From Candidatus Omnitrophota bacterium (GTDB taxonomy: Bacteria > Omnitrophota > Koll11 > Duberdicusellales > 4484-171): a stretch of 64,000 nt of DNA. Positions 8,092 to 16,095 of the stretch are shown piece after piece. The notes beneath the pieces were generated by a model. That model had not been told where the DNA came from and ran no database searches. It was given only the letters and a program-made list of their open reading frames with translations. The stretch lies in the NCBI GenBank assembly GCA_030692055.1, contig JAUYCY010000159.1, positions 1-64,000 on the forward strand, written 5' to 3'. Every line of letters starts with the position of its first letter. The first letter of the stretch is position 1. A program made the translations under genes and the position numbers.

Positions 8092-8166
8092 TCATAACAA
8101 TTCACTCCAGCGGACTTAACTGCAGCGTTACCGCGCCTCGTTAAGCCGCTGATTTCTATGTTATAT
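8092..8166 (+). other. attC-like recombination site 8
   Basis: TCATAAC and GTTATAT bound 75 bp. CTCCAGCGGACTTAAC pairs with GTTAAGCCGCTGATT, leaving the extra-helical bases expected of an attC hairpin. Confidence 0.82.
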
Positions 8167-8186
8167 GTATTAATAAAAAAGGAGGC

Positions 8187-8639
8187 ATGATGAGGTTTAA
8201 ATTTTGTGTAATTTCAATTTTCCTACTATTGTCTGCCTGGGGCTCTGCTTTTGCAGGAGATATTAATGCATTTGCCGAGAAGACTTTAGGCGACTTTAAA
8301 AATAACAACTATGAGGCTCTATATGCAGAGATGTCACAAGCGGCCAAGACCGCAATGCCGTACAATGGAATGGTAGACTTTTTTCAGGAAGAAAAAGAAA
8401 TATTAGGAAAGTTACAGAGATATGACAAATTAGACAATATGCAACAAGTTACCAGTTATGGACTCACGACCATTCTCAGATATGCAGCATATTTTGAAAA
8501 AACTGGTGCTATTATAGTATTAACTATTGTGGAAGAAAATGGAAAACCAGCATGCCAAAGCTTGCATATTGATTCTTTAGTTTTCGCTAAGCCAGAAATA
8601 CAGGAGCGCCTTAAAAAGTTTACACCCCGAGAAAAATAA
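8187..8639 (+). CDS. Exported NTF2-like-sized protein, unknown
   Basis: The 150-residue product has a signal peptide (cleavage after SAFA, about residue 23) and a mature domain of about 125 residues whose length and pattern (FAEKTLGDFKNNNYEALYAEMS) resemble small NTF2-like or DUF3887-type periplasmic domains. That resemblance is weak. A strong Shine-Dalgarno GGAGG precedes the ATG. It is one cassette between attC sites 8092 and 8659. Confidence 0.65.
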   Translation: MMRFKFCVISIFLLLSAWGSAFAGDINAFAEKTLGDFKNNNYEALYAEMSQAAKTAMPYNGMVDFFQEEKEILGKLQRYDKLDNMQQVTSYGLTTILRYAAYFEKTGAIIVLTIVEENGKPACQSLHIDSLVFAKPEIQERLKKFTPREK

Positions 8640-8658
8640 AAAGTTTAAGCAATAAACC

Positions 8659-8734
8659 ATATAACATCTCATCAATCCAGCCGACCTTTCCGCCGCTTCC
8701 AGCGGCTTCAAGGCGGCTGATGCCGGTGTTAGCA
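8659..8734 (+). other. attC-like recombination site 9
   Basis: ATATAAC and GTTAGCA bound 76 bp. CAATCCAGCCGACCTTTCCGCC pairs with GGCTTCAAGGCGGCTGATGCC around the CGCTTCCAGCG loop. Confidence 0.82.
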
Positions 8735-8737
8735 AAA

Positions 8738-8910
8738 AATGAAGCTCCGCGGGCTAATCCTTCGACCTTGTTCAGGATGGTTCGAAGGAATGGTGAGCGT
8801 AGTCGAACCAAAGCCCGCGGTTTCCTGTATCCGCTACGCGCGCAGCATAATCCCGACCACGCTTTCATCCTCGGCGTAAAAGCCGAGGTTTTATCGCGTC
8901 GGGATAAATA
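8738..8910. repeat. Composite intergenic repeat inside the array
   Basis: No gene is supported here. GCTCCGCGGGCT...AGCCCGCGGT forms a long inverted repeat around TTCGACC...GGTTCGAA and GAGCGTAGTCGAACC units. It is followed by TCCTCGGCGTAAAAGCCGAGG and TTTTATCGCGTCGGGATAAA, the latter shared with 5260-5280. The whole block precedes the toxin-antitoxin promoter. Confidence 0.65.
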
Positions 8911-8915
8911 ATCCC

Positions 8916-8944
8916 TTGACAAGACGTACGCAATATGGTACGTT
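8916..8944 (+). promoter_or_regulatory. Toxin-antitoxin promoter with operator palindrome
   Basis: TTGACA at 8916-8921 is followed 17 bases later by TACGTT (8939-8944). A perfect inverted repeat, ACGTAC (8924-8929) and GTACGT (8938-8943), covers the spacer and the -10, as expected for autorepression by a Phd/YefM antitoxin. The Shine-Dalgarno GGAGG follows at about 8952. Confidence 0.65.
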
Positions 8945-8963
8945 TTAGATGGAGGTGATATAG

Positions 8964-9206
8964 ATGACAACGTTAAGTGCCACTCAAGCAAGAAGCCGGC
9001 TCTATAAATTACTAGATACTGCCGCATTATCCCATGAGCCTATTCAAATTACCGGTAAACGCCACAACGCTATTTTAATTGCCGAAGACGATTGGCGTTC
9101 AATTAAAGAATCATTATATTTGCTATCGGTTCCAGGAATGCGAAAATCTATTCAAAAAGGCTTAAAAACCCCTGTTTCAAAGTGCGTTAAAACTCTCAAA
9201 TGGTAA
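8964..9206 (+). CDS. Phd/YefM-family antitoxin
   Basis: The 80-residue product opens with TTLSATQARSRLYKLLDTA and continues to EPIQITGKRHNAILIAEDDWRSIKESLYLL, the DNA-binding N-terminal domain of the Phd/YefM family. The last 25 residues are basic and would wrap the toxin. It overlaps the toxin gene by 7 bases, a standard antitoxin-first arrangement, and is preceded by its own palindromic operator. It would neutralise the toxin and repress the operon. It sits in cassette position between attC sites 8659 and 9662. Confidence 0.9.
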   Translation: MTTLSATQARSRLYKLLDTAALSHEPIQITGKRHNAILIAEDDWRSIKESLYLLSVPGMRKSIQKGLKTPVSKCVKTLKW

Positions 9207-9466
9207 GTTGGCAATTAGTTTATACGAAACAGGCGCAAAAAGACGCCAAAAAGCTCTCTACCGCTGGCTTGCGGCCAAAAGCGGAAAAACTCCTTCTAAT
9301 CTTGCAAAAAAATCCCTTTCAAACTCCTCCCCCTTTTGAAAAATTAGTAGGCGATTTGGATGGGACTTACTCGCGTAGAATAAACATCCAGCATCGGCTT
9401 GTCTATCAGGTCATTAAGGAACTACGAACTGTAAAAATCATCCGGATGTGGACGCATTATGAATAA
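9200..9466 (+). CDS. YoeB/Txe-type mRNA interferase toxin
   Basis: This 88-residue protein matches the YoeB branch of the RelE superfamily: WQLVYTKQAQKDAKKL at the N-terminus, FEKLVGDLDGTYSRRINIQHRLVYQV in the core and WTHYE at the C-terminus. YoeB toxins cut mRNA at the ribosomal A site; the paired Arg-His and the C-terminal His-Tyr expected of the active site are present. It overlaps the antitoxin by 7 bases. Toxin-antitoxin pairs are frequent passengers of cassette arrays and are thought to stabilise them. Confidence 0.9.
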   Translation: MVSWQLVYTKQAQKDAKKLSTAGLRPKAEKLLLILQKNPFQTPPPFEKLVGDLDGTYSRRINIQHRLVYQVIKELRTVKIIRMWTHYE

Positions 9467-9481
9467 ATGAAGCTTTTTATA

Positions 9482-9660
9482 ACTCCTCGGGCTAAAAGCC
9501 CGAGGTTTCAGCATGGCTATCCACCAGGGTGCCCTGTTGGGCTAATACCAAGCGGCGCACCATATAATCCGTCCCGACATGTCGGGACGGTTTTTTGAGC
9601 ACCTTAATACGCTATTAAGCGAAATCCCGATATCATCGGGAAGCGCCGCGAACGTATAAA
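9482..9660. repeat. Three-hairpin repeat element, copy at array right end
   Basis: Hairpins CCTCGGGCTAAAAGCCCGAGG, GTCCCGACATGTCGGGAC and TCCCGATATCATCGGGA are joined by GGTTTCAGCATGGC and TACCAAGCGGCGCACCATATAAT and end in GCGCCGCGAACGTATAAA. The same element lies in opposite orientation at 42124-42287 and, shortened, at 33665-33768. Confidence 0.75.
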
Positions 9661-9661
9661 T

Positions 9662-9726
9662 TTCTAACAAGGCAATCCAGCGGACGTAAGGGCTGCACCT
9701 TCCCATCTCTGATTTTTGTGTTTGAT
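9662..9726 (+). other. Degenerate attC-like site 10, last in the array
   Basis: TTCTAAC and GTTTGAT bound 65 bp. The left arm CAATCCAGCGGAC matches the other sites, but the right inner arm is eroded and only TCTGATTTTTGTGTT remains. It lies 83 bases from the stop codon of asd and ends the array. Confidence 0.65.
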
Positions 9727-9808
9727 AAAAAATGCTTATGGCAGGCTTCTTTTTACTGGCAGTTGTGTTAAAGAAATTTTTGTAAAATAGCCGGCTAGAA
9801 AAGGTTAG

Positions 9809-10918
9809 TTACTTCGTAACGAGATACTCGGCAATTTGGACGGCGTTTAAGGCGGCACCCTTTAAGAGGTTGTCGGCAACTACCCAGAGCCAAAGCCCAT
9901 TCTTAACAAAAGGATCGCGGCGGATGCGGCCGATGAATACTTCGTCTTTACCTTCTACGTCTTTAGGCATAGGGTAAAGATTATTGTTAATGTCATCAAC
10001 CACAATAGTACCCGGAGCTTTTGAAAGAAGAGCCTTAACTTGCGCAGGCGTAATATTCTTTTCGGTCTCGATATAGACTGATTCTGAATGTCCGGTTCTC
10101 ACCGGCACCCTTACCGTAGTTGCGGAAATTTTCATTTTATCAGCGTGCATAATCTTATGGGTCTCCTTTACTAATTTCCACTCCTCACTCGTATAATCGT
10201 AATCGGAAAAACCGCCAATATGCGGAAACACATTATAAGCAAGCTGTTGCGGCATTGCCTTTTCAGAGGACAGATGACAGAGTACAGAGGACAGAAAATT
10301 CTGACTTCTGTCTTCCGATGGTTCGACTTCGCTCACCATCAGCCCTGAGCGTAGTCGAAGGGCTGACTTCTGGCTTCTGAGAACAATTTCTTCAGTCTCT
10401 TTCCAGAGTTGTTCCACCGCCCCTCTTCCTGCACCGGATGCTGCTTGAAGAGTGGTAACGATTACCCGTTTTATGCCTACCTTCTTATGTATTGGCCACA
10501 GTGCAACAACCATCTGGATAGTCGAGCAATTAGGGTTAGCGATTATTCCTTTATGTTTCTTTATATCGGCGGCATTTACTTCCGGAACTACTAAAGGCAC
10601 ATCTTTTTGCATCCGAAAATCCGCGCCATTGTCAATAACCACCGCCCCTCGCTTGACTGCCTCGCTAGCATAAGCTACTGCGGCACCTTTTTCGCCTTCG
10701 GTTCCGGCGAATAAAGCAATATCTATATCGTTAAAGCTATCATTAGAGATAGCTTGCACGGAATATATATCATTATCTACTTCAATATCTCTGGCTGAGC
10801 GCGCAAAAACACGTAATTCTCCTACGGGGAAATTGCGCTGTTTTAGACAACGTAGCATTTCAATGCCTACCACTCCCACCCCGATTACTGCGACATTGTA
10901 TTTTGATTTGTTCTTCAT
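9809..10918 (-). CDS. asd: Aspartate-semialdehyde dehydrogenase
   Basis: Asd reduces aspartyl phosphate to aspartate semialdehyde for lysine, threonine, methionine and diaminopimelate synthesis. The NADP-binding start, the nucleophile in ANPNCSTIQ (Cys131), the RVPVRTGHSES substrate loop and the C-terminal [18 protein letters not shown] helix are all present. At 369 residues it is longer than the usual 330-345. The excess is a block of about 40 residues (roughly 178-217) encoded by an intergenic repeat (10264-10383) placed in frame between the helix after QLWKETEE and the strand QLAYNVFPHIG. It follows leuB on the same strand. A second copy of its 3' end lies at 5371-5473. Confidence 0.95.
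   Translation of the reverse strand: MKNKSKYNVAVIGVGVVGIEMLRCLKQRNFPVGELRVFARSARDIEVDNDIYSVQAISNDSFNDIDIALFAGTEGEKGAAVAYASEAVKRGAVVIDNGADFRMQKDVPLVVPEVNAADIKKHKGIIANPNCSTIQMVVALWPIHKKVGIKRVIVTTLQAASGAGRGAVEQLWKETEEIVLRSQKSALRLRSGLMVSEVEPSEDRSQNFLSSVLCHLSSEKAMPQQLAYNVFPHIGGFSDYDYTSEEWKLVKETHKIMHADKMKISATTVRVPVRTGHSESVYIETEKNITPAQVKALLSKAPGTIVVDDINNNLYPMPKDVEGKDEVFIGRIRRDPFVKNGLWLWVVADNLLKGAALNAVQIAEYLVTK
10264..10383. repeat. Repeat inserted in frame within asd
   Basis: The 120 bp consist of AGGACAGATGACAGAG-type and CTGACTTCTGGCTTCTGA-type units flanking ATGGTTCGACTTCGCTCACCAT and CCCTGAGCGTAGTCGAAGGG. The last vocabulary also occurs intergenically at 8760-8810 and 21195-21250. Length is a multiple of three and the frame stays open. 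Confidence 0.8.
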
Positions 10919-10956
10919 TATTCTACCTTTTTTTTACACAGCTAAGCGTACATCAC

Positions 10957-11110
10957 TAGGAATAACCAAGTTCCAAGATACAATAACCAAACAATAATCA
11001 ATAACCAAATTCAATAATCAAACGGAAAAATCGATAGAATTGTTTGGTGGTTGATTATTGGATATTGAGATTTGTTTGTATCTTGTTTCTTGGTTATTGG
11101 TTATTTTATA
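10957..11110. repeat. AATAACCAAGATACAA repeat block
   Basis: Units such as AATAACCAAGTTCCAAGATACAA and their complement TTGTATCTTGTTTCTTGGTTATTGG lie on either side of a centre near 11030, so the block is an imperfect palindrome. Related copies are at about 16850-16976 and 35163-35348. Confidence 0.75.
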
Positions 11111-11135
11111 AAACATCTGTGACAATCTGTACTTA

Positions 11136-12194
11136 TCAAAGATTTTCAACTACTAAATCCCCTACCTCACTAGTAGAATATCCCATTTTACCCGCAGCTA
11201 AGCTTTTTAATTTTTTCGCGACTATTTTAATAACTGCATCTTCAATTGCCTGGGCTGCTTTTATTTCACCGAGATTCTCTAGTAACATTGCACCTGCGCA
11301 AATTGCCGCTAAAGGATTAATTACATTTTTCCCGGTATATTTAGGTGCGCTACCGCCAATTGGCTCAAACATAGACACACCGCTAGGATTTATATTTCCG
11401 CCCGCAGCAATGCCCATTCCTCCCTGAATCATCGCACCTAAATCCGTAATAATATCTCCGAACATATTATCGGTAACAATTACATCAAACCATTCAGGAT
11501 TTTTTACAAACCACATCGTGGTTGCGTCTACGTGAGCATACTCGGTTGTAATATCCGGGTATTCTTTGGCTACTTCGTTAAATGTACGCTGCCAAAGATC
11601 CCAGGCATACGTCAATACATTGGTTTTACCGCAAAGCGTAAGTTTTTTCCTTTTGTTACGCTTACGCGTATATTCAAAAGCATAACGGATACAGCGCTCA
11701 ACGCCTTTACGGGTATTATAAGAAATCTGAATGGCTATTTCTCTTTTGGTATCTTTATCTTTAAACTCGCCCATACCTTTATAAAGGCCTTCAGAGTTTT
11801 CCCGCACCACCACAAAATCAATATCTTCAGCTTTTTTATCTTTTAAAGGGCAAAATTCGGGATTATAGAGCTTAACTGGGCGCAGATTAATATACTGGTC
11901 CAAAGAAAATCGTAGCTTAAGAAGTATGCCTGTTTCCAGAATCCCCGGTTTTACTTGGGGATGGCCTATAGCACCTAAATAAATAGCTGAGTATTTTTTC
12001 AGCTCATTTATATCTTTATCCTCTAAAGTTTTTCCGGTTTTGAGATACCTATCTGCGCCAAAATCAAAGGTTTTAGTTTCGTATTTAAATCCGTACTTTT
12101 TACTCGCTACTTCCAAAACCTTTAAGCCTTCGCGTATTACTTCAGGCCCTGTACCGTCACCGGGAATAACTGCAATCTTATATTTACTAGTCAT
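11136..12194 (-). CDS. leuB: 3-isopropylmalate dehydrogenase
   Basis: This 352-residue isocitrate/isopropylmalate dehydrogenase family member oxidises 3-isopropylmalate in leucine synthesis. It has the N-terminal [13 protein letters not shown], the substrate segment [13 protein letters not shown], the metal-binding [14 protein letters not shown] and the cofactor loop [17 protein letters not shown]. The family also contains homoisocitrate and NAD-isocitrate dehydrogenases. The leuC-leuD neighbours upstream make LeuB the best call. It is separated from the small upstream ORF by two bases. Confidence 0.85.
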   Translation of the reverse strand: MTSKYKIAVIPGDGTGPEVIREGLKVLEVASKKYGFKYETKTFDFGADRYLKTGKTLEDKDINELKKYSAIYLGAIGHPQVKPGILETGILLKLRFSLDQYINLRPVKLYNPEFCPLKDKKAEDIDFVVVRENSEGLYKGMGEFKDKDTKREIAIQISYNTRKGVERCIRYAFEYTRKRNKRKKLTLCGKTNVLTYAWDLWQRTFNEVAKEYPDITTEYAHVDATTMWFVKNPEWFDVIVTDNMFGDIITDLGAMIQGGMGIAAGGNINPSGVSMFEPIGGSAPKYTGKNVINPLAAICAGAMLLENLGEIKAAQAIEDAVIKIVAKKLKSLAAGKMGYSTSEVGDLVVENL

Positions 12195-12196
12195 CG

Positions 12197-12460
12197 TTAC
12201 CTAGCCTCTTCAATCCATTTTATTGAACTCTTATTTAGAATAATCGTACTCTTTCTTTTGCTCAAGGCCATAAGTAGTGAAAATGAGTGCACTTCTTTTA
12301 GGTTTTGAAATTCCGCTTCAGTTACCACTACAAAAGTTGCGCTTTCGTGATTTATAAAATCAAGCAATCTTAAGCCTTCGCTAATATGGACAAAACCTCT
12401 CACAAAAGTTCCATCGTTGCAAAATATATTAACTTTAACTCTTTCCTTTGGGATTTTCAT
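12197..12460 (-). CDS. Small conserved-looking protein in the leu operon, unknown
   Basis: The 87-residue product starts KIPKERVKVNIFCNDGTFVRGFVHISEGLRLLDFIN and continues FVVVTEAEF. It has no signal or membrane segment and looks like a small beta-rich domain (possibly of the DUF6812 kind; memory only, not verified). It is packed between leuD and leuB with gaps of 1-2 bases, so it must be cotranslated with the isopropylmalate enzymes. A role linked to the pathway is plausible but unproven. Confidence 0.6.
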   Translation of the reverse strand: MKIPKERVKVNIFCNDGTFVRGFVHISEGLRLLDFINHESATFVVVTEAEFQNLKEVHSFSLLMALSKRKSTIILNKSSIKWIEEAR

Positions 12461-12461
12461 T

Positions 12462-12953
12462 TCACCCCTCCCTTTTTGATTTTAACCAATTCATTAACCC
12501 TCTATGCTCTATAATTTCCTGCAGAAATTTTGGAAAAGATTGCACTTTGTAGGCCTGGTTTTTACTTACATTTTTTATTATACCACTGGCTAAGTCTATT
12601 TCAAGGATGTCGCCTTGCGAAATCTTATCTATTTCTGCTATCTCTATAATCGGTAAACCTATATTTATGGCATTACGAAAAAATATCCTTGCGAAACTGC
12701 GTGCAACCACACAAGCTATACCACAACCTTTTAACGCTACGGGTGCGTGCTCCCTGCTCGAACCGCAGCCAAAATTGCTGCCGGCAACGACAATATCGCC
12801 TTTTTGTACTTTTTTTATGAAATGAGGGTCAATATTCTCCATGCATTTCGAACCCAAAAATGCTTCATCTTGAGAGTCCAAGTACTTCGCGGCAATAATG
12901 TCGTCCGTATTTATGTTATCGCCGAATTTATGAACTTTGCCTTTAATTATCAT
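12462..12953 (-). CDS. leuD: 3-isopropylmalate dehydratase small subunit
   Basis: LeuD pairs with LeuC to isomerise 2-isopropylmalate. The 163-residue length and the motifs GDNINTDDIIAAKYL, GSNFGCGSSREHAPVAL and ARSFARIFFRNAINIGLP are those of the archaeal/bacterial short LeuD group that works with roughly 420-residue LeuC proteins. The same domain also serves homoaconitase, but the leu context decides. Confidence 0.9.
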   Translation of the reverse strand: MIIKGKVHKFGDNINTDDIIAAKYLDSQDEAFLGSKCMENIDPHFIKKVQKGDIVVAGSNFGCGSSREHAPVALKGCGIACVVARSFARIFFRNAINIGLPIIEIAEIDKISQGDILEIDLASGIIKNVSKNQAYKVQSFPKFLQEIIEHRGLMNWLKSKREG

Positions 12954-12993
12954 TTATAAATCCTTCGGATTTATGCACAGATGACCACGAGAT

Positions 12994-13148
12994 TTTCCGC
13001 CTCATGCCTAAGGCAGATGCGCCTCTGGCGCAAGAGGCGCCCGCCTGCCGGACGGGCAGGGATCCGCCTTCGGCGGAAAACCACAGATAACCACAGATAA
13101 AATCTGTGCCCATCTGTGATGTCTATCTGTGTTCATCTGTGTATCTCA
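12994..13148. repeat. GC-rich palindrome plus ACAGAT repeat between leuC and leuD
   Basis: 12994-13081 is TTTCCGCC...GGCGGAAA with GCGCCTCTGGCGCAAGAGGCGC and GCCTGCCGGACGGGCAGG nested inside. A nearly identical copy is embedded in gltB at 54718-54802. It is followed by units of the form CACAGATAACCACAGAT and CATCTGTG that run into the end of leuC. Confidence 0.8.
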
Positions 13149-14407
13149 TCCGGATGTGTTATTCTTCCCTTTATAGCGCTCGCCGCGGCTACAGCCGGAC
13201 TAGAAAGATACACAAAACTTTCGGGATGCCCCATTCTGCCGATAAAGTTTCTATTCGTAGTTGCAAGCACAACCTCTCCCTTATCTAAAATACCCATATG
13301 CCCTCCCAGGCACGGCCCGCAATTAGCCGGACTCACTATACAACCCGCTTCTAAAAATATTTCAATCAGGCTTTCTTTTTCTGCTTGTTTATAAATATTT
13401 GGCGTTGCCGGTATAACGATAACGCGTAATTCCTTTTTTATCTTTTTGCCCTTCAATATCTTAGCTGCAATTCGTAAATCAAAGATTCTACCGTTAGTAC
13501 AGGAACCAATCACTACTTGCGTTAATTCAACCTTGCTTAGATACCTTACCGATTTAGTATTACTAGGTAGATGGGGACAGGCAACTTGAGGCTCTAATTT
13601 AGTTACATCAATTTCTATAACCTTTTCATAAACAGCATCTTTGTCGTTTTTTAAGTCTTTAAATTTTGATATTTGATATTTGATATTTGATATTTGCTGA
13701 AGGTATTTGAAAGTAACTTCATCCGGCTCAATGACGCCAGTCTTTCCTCCCGCCTCAATCGCCATATTCGTCATACTAAGCCTCTCATCCATGCATAAAT
13801 CTTTAACAACGGGGCCAGAGAATTCCATAACTCTATAGTGTGCGCCTTCAACGCCAATTTTTCCGATAGTGTGCAAAATTAAATCTTTACCGCTAATCCA
13901 TTTACCTAATTTACCTTTATAGATAAATTTAATTGTGCGCGGCACCTTAAACCAGCATCTTCCTTCTTTCATTGTAGCAGCCAAATCCGTTGAACCTACG
14001 CCAAAGCTAGCCGAGCCAATGGCACCTAAGGTGCAAGTATGAGAATCTGCTCCTATCGCTAAGTAACCCGGCCGCACTAGGCCTTTTTCAATTAGAAAAA
14101 CATGCATTATGCCGCATTGGTTAATGTCAAAAAAATTTTTAATTTTATATTGCCTTGAAAAATCTCTTAAAACCTCTACATTGTTAGCAGCTTTCAAGTC
14201 TCTGGCAGGAAGAAAATGGTCGCAAATAAAACCGATTTTTTTGTTATCAAACACCGAAGTAAAGCCTGCCTTTACAAACTCTTTTACAGCCAAAGGCGCG
14301 GTGATATCGCTACCAAAGCAGAAATCTACTTTAGCGTAGACGAAATCGCCTAGGTCTTTTTTGCCTGATGCTTTCAGTAATATTTTCTCAACTAAAGTCA
14401 AACCCAT
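13133..14407 (-). CDS. leuC: 3-isopropylmalate dehydratase large subunit
   Basis: LeuC carries the 4Fe-4S cluster. Cysteine ligands are visible in VIGSCTNGR and in SPANCGPCLGG, and GADSHTCTLGA is the usual active-site segment. I start it at 14407 (MGLTLVEKILLKAS); the frame stays open to 14431 only because a GCGCTTAGCGCTATGCG repeat provides an upstream ATG. About ten residues (SNIKYQISKF region, 13661-13699) come from an in-frame GATATTT repeat. It is first in the leuC-leuD-unknown-leuB-asd run. Confidence 0.9.
   Translation of the reverse strand: MGLTLVEKILLKASGKKDLGDFVYAKVDFCFGSDITAPLAVKEFVKAGFTSVFDNKKIGFICDHFLPARDLKAANNVEVLRDFSRQYKIKNFFDINQCGIMHVFLIEKGLVRPGYLAIGADSHTCTLGAIGSASFGVGSTDLAATMKEGRCWFKVPRTIKFIYKGKLGKWISGKDLILHTIGKIGVEGAHYRVMEFSGPVVKDLCMDERLSMTNMAIEAGGKTGVIEPDEVTFKYLQQISNIKYQISKFKDLKNDKDAVYEKVIEIDVTKLEPQVACPHLPSNTKSVRYLSKVELTQVVIGSCTNGRIFDLRIAAKILKGKKIKKELRVIVIPATPNIYKQAEKESLIEIFLEAGCIVSPANCGPCLGGHMGILDKGEVVLATTNRNFIGRMGHPESFVYLSSPAVAAASAIKGRITHPDEIHR
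13661..13699. repeat. GATATTT tandem repeat in frame within leuC
   Basis: Four to five copies of the 7-mer GATATTT lie between codons for the conserved blocks DEVTFKYLQ and KDAVYEKVIEIDV. The repeat adds about a dozen residues without breaking the frame. Confidence 0.75.
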
Positions 14408-14411
14408 AATC

Positions 14412-14532
14412 TCGCATAGCGCTAAGCGCATAGCGCATAGCGTCTAAATATAATAATAAAAATTCTATAAATTTGTTTTTCTTCATAGCGATTTTTTCTT
14501 CCTACGCTTTGCGCCTAACGCTATGCGCTATG
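14412..14532. repeat. GCGCATAGCG repeat pair between fabF and leuC
   Basis: CGCTAAGCGCATAGCGCATAGCG at the left and CTACGCTTTGCGCCTAACGCTATGCGCTATGC at the right are complementary and bracket about 65 A+T-rich bases. The same words occur at 36560-36593 (inside purM) and 63452-63553. Confidence 0.7.
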
Positions 14533-15771
14533 CTATTTGAACTCTTTTATGAGGAGTGTGGCGTTGTGGCCGCCGAAACCTAAAGAATTAGAAAGGGCAA
14601 CTTTTATTTTTGATTCAATGGCTTTATTAGGAGTATAATCCAAATCACAATCCGGATCCGGATTTTCATAATTTATGGTCGGATGGATAACCTTATGCTT
14701 AATACTAAGACAGCAAGCAATAAATTCAACCGCGCCTGCCGCGCCTAGCATATGGCCGGTCATAGATTTAGTAGAACTTATGTGCACTTTTTTTGCGAAA
14801 CTACCAAATACTTTTTTGATTGCCAAAGTCTCAACTTTATCATTCAATTCTGTACTTGTGCCATGGGCGTTGATATAAATGTTTTCATCTATAGTTACAC
14901 CTGCTTCCTCTAGAGCGAATTCCATAGCTTTCACTGCCCCTTCACCGGTAGGATCCGGAGCGGTAATATGGTAAGCATCGCAGGTTGCGCCGTAGCCAGC
15001 GAATTCTGCTAAAATATGTGCTCCTCTTTTTTTCGCATGTTCAAGGTCTTCTAAAACTACTATGCCAGCGCCCTCAGCCATAACAAAACCATCTCTGTCG
15101 CGGTCAAAAGGCCGGCTTGCTCTCTCTGGCTCATTATTTCGCTTGGAAAGCGCTTTGAGAGCACAAAAACCTCCTACCCCCATAGCAGCGACACTGGCTT
15201 CTGTTCCGCCGCATACTATCACATCTGCCCTTCCTTGCTTAATCGCAGCATATGCCTCGCCAATGCCATGCGCCCCTGAAGCGCATGCGGTGACTGTGCA
15301 AAAATTTATTCCTTTAAGCTTAAAATACATTGCAACCGCACCAGCTGCTTCATTAGTAATTAGGGTAGGAATAAGAAAAGGGCTTATCCTGTCCGGGCCT
15401 TTTTGTAAATAAGTAAAGCATTCGCTCTCTACTATCTGTAAACTCCCAATCCCTGAACCGATTATTACTCCGATTCGATATGGATTAATATTTGCTAAAT
15501 CTAAGCCACTTGTCTTTAGTGCCTCTTCAGCAGCTTTAAGCGCGAACTGAGCGAAACGAGGTGTTCTTTTTATATCTTTAGGAAGGACAAAGGAAGGAAG
15601 AACAAAATCTTTTATTTCTCCCGCGATTTTGGAATCAAATCTTTCGGCGTTAAATTGGGTAATCTTACCTACACCACTTTTGCCTTTGGTAAGAGCATCC
15701 CAAAAAGATGGTATCCCCACCCCCACGGGAGAAACTACTCCGTAGCCAGTAACTGCGACTCGCCTTTCCAT
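14533..15771 (-). CDS. fabF: 3-oxoacyl-ACP synthase II
   Basis: FabF condenses malonyl-ACP with acyl-ACP during fatty-acid elongation. The 412-residue protein keeps the nucleophile in TACASGAHG (Cys163), the NAHGTSTELND His and the second His in SMTGHMLGAAGAVE. It lies 9 bases downstream of acpP in the order acpP-fabF, as in many bacterial fab clusters. Confidence 0.95.
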   Translation of the reverse strand: MERRVAVTGYGVVSPVGVGIPSFWDALTKGKSGVGKITQFNAERFDSKIAGEIKDFVLPSFVLPKDIKRTPRFAQFALKAAEEALKTSGLDLANINPYRIGVIIGSGIGSLQIVESECFTYLQKGPDRISPFLIPTLITNEAAGAVAMYFKLKGINFCTVTACASGAHGIGEAYAAIKQGRADVIVCGGTEASVAAMGVGGFCALKALSKRNNEPERASRPFDRDRDGFVMAEGAGIVVLEDLEHAKKRGAHILAEFAGYGATCDAYHITAPDPTGEGAVKAMEFALEEAGVTIDENIYINAHGTSTELNDKVETLAIKKVFGSFAKKVHISSTKSMTGHMLGAAGAVEFIACCLSIKHKVIHPTINYENPDPDCDLDYTPNKAIESKIKVALSNSLGFGGHNATLLIKEFK

Positions 15772-15780
15772 CTAAAAGAA

Positions 15781-16026
15781 CTATCCTTCTTTTTTCTTTG
15801 CTTTTGCGTCGATATATTTAACGGCTTCGCCAACTGTTGTTATTTTTTCGGCTTCCTCGTCGGGAATTTCTATACCAAACTCCTCTTCTAAAGCCATCAC
15901 CACTTCTACTGTATCTAGGGAATCAGCCCCTAAATCATCGATAAACGAGCTTTCTGGCTTAATCTCTTCTTTCTTTACTCCTAACTGCTCTGCGATAATT
16001 TCCTTGACTTTTTCCTCAACGCTCAT
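15781..16026 (-). CDS. acpP: Acyl carrier protein
   Basis: The 81-residue acidic protein carries the phosphopantetheine attachment motif [11 protein letters not shown] with Ser36. It shuttles acyl intermediates between Fab enzymes. A good Shine-Dalgarno (AAAGGAGG) precedes the start. Confidence 0.97.
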   Translation of the reverse strand: MSVEEKVKEIIAEQLGVKKEEIKPESSFIDDLGADSLDTVEVVMALEEEFGIEIPDEEAEKITTVGEAVKYIDAKAKKKEG

Positions 16027-16095
16027 CGTTTACCTCCTTTCTTGTGCTAAAATATAAATGGTATTTGCCTGCCTCGTTAATTCCGTCCGCAGCAT

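Noticed and set aside
8620..9027. 135-residue minus-strand ORF in the array
   Set aside because: It crosses an attC site, repeats and the antitoxin operator; the opposite strand explains all of these.
11044..11427. 127-residue plus-strand ORF beginning VVDYWILRFVCILFLGYW
   Set aside because: The N-terminal half is the translated AATAACCAAG repeat and the rest is antisense leuB. The same artefact appears before purD.
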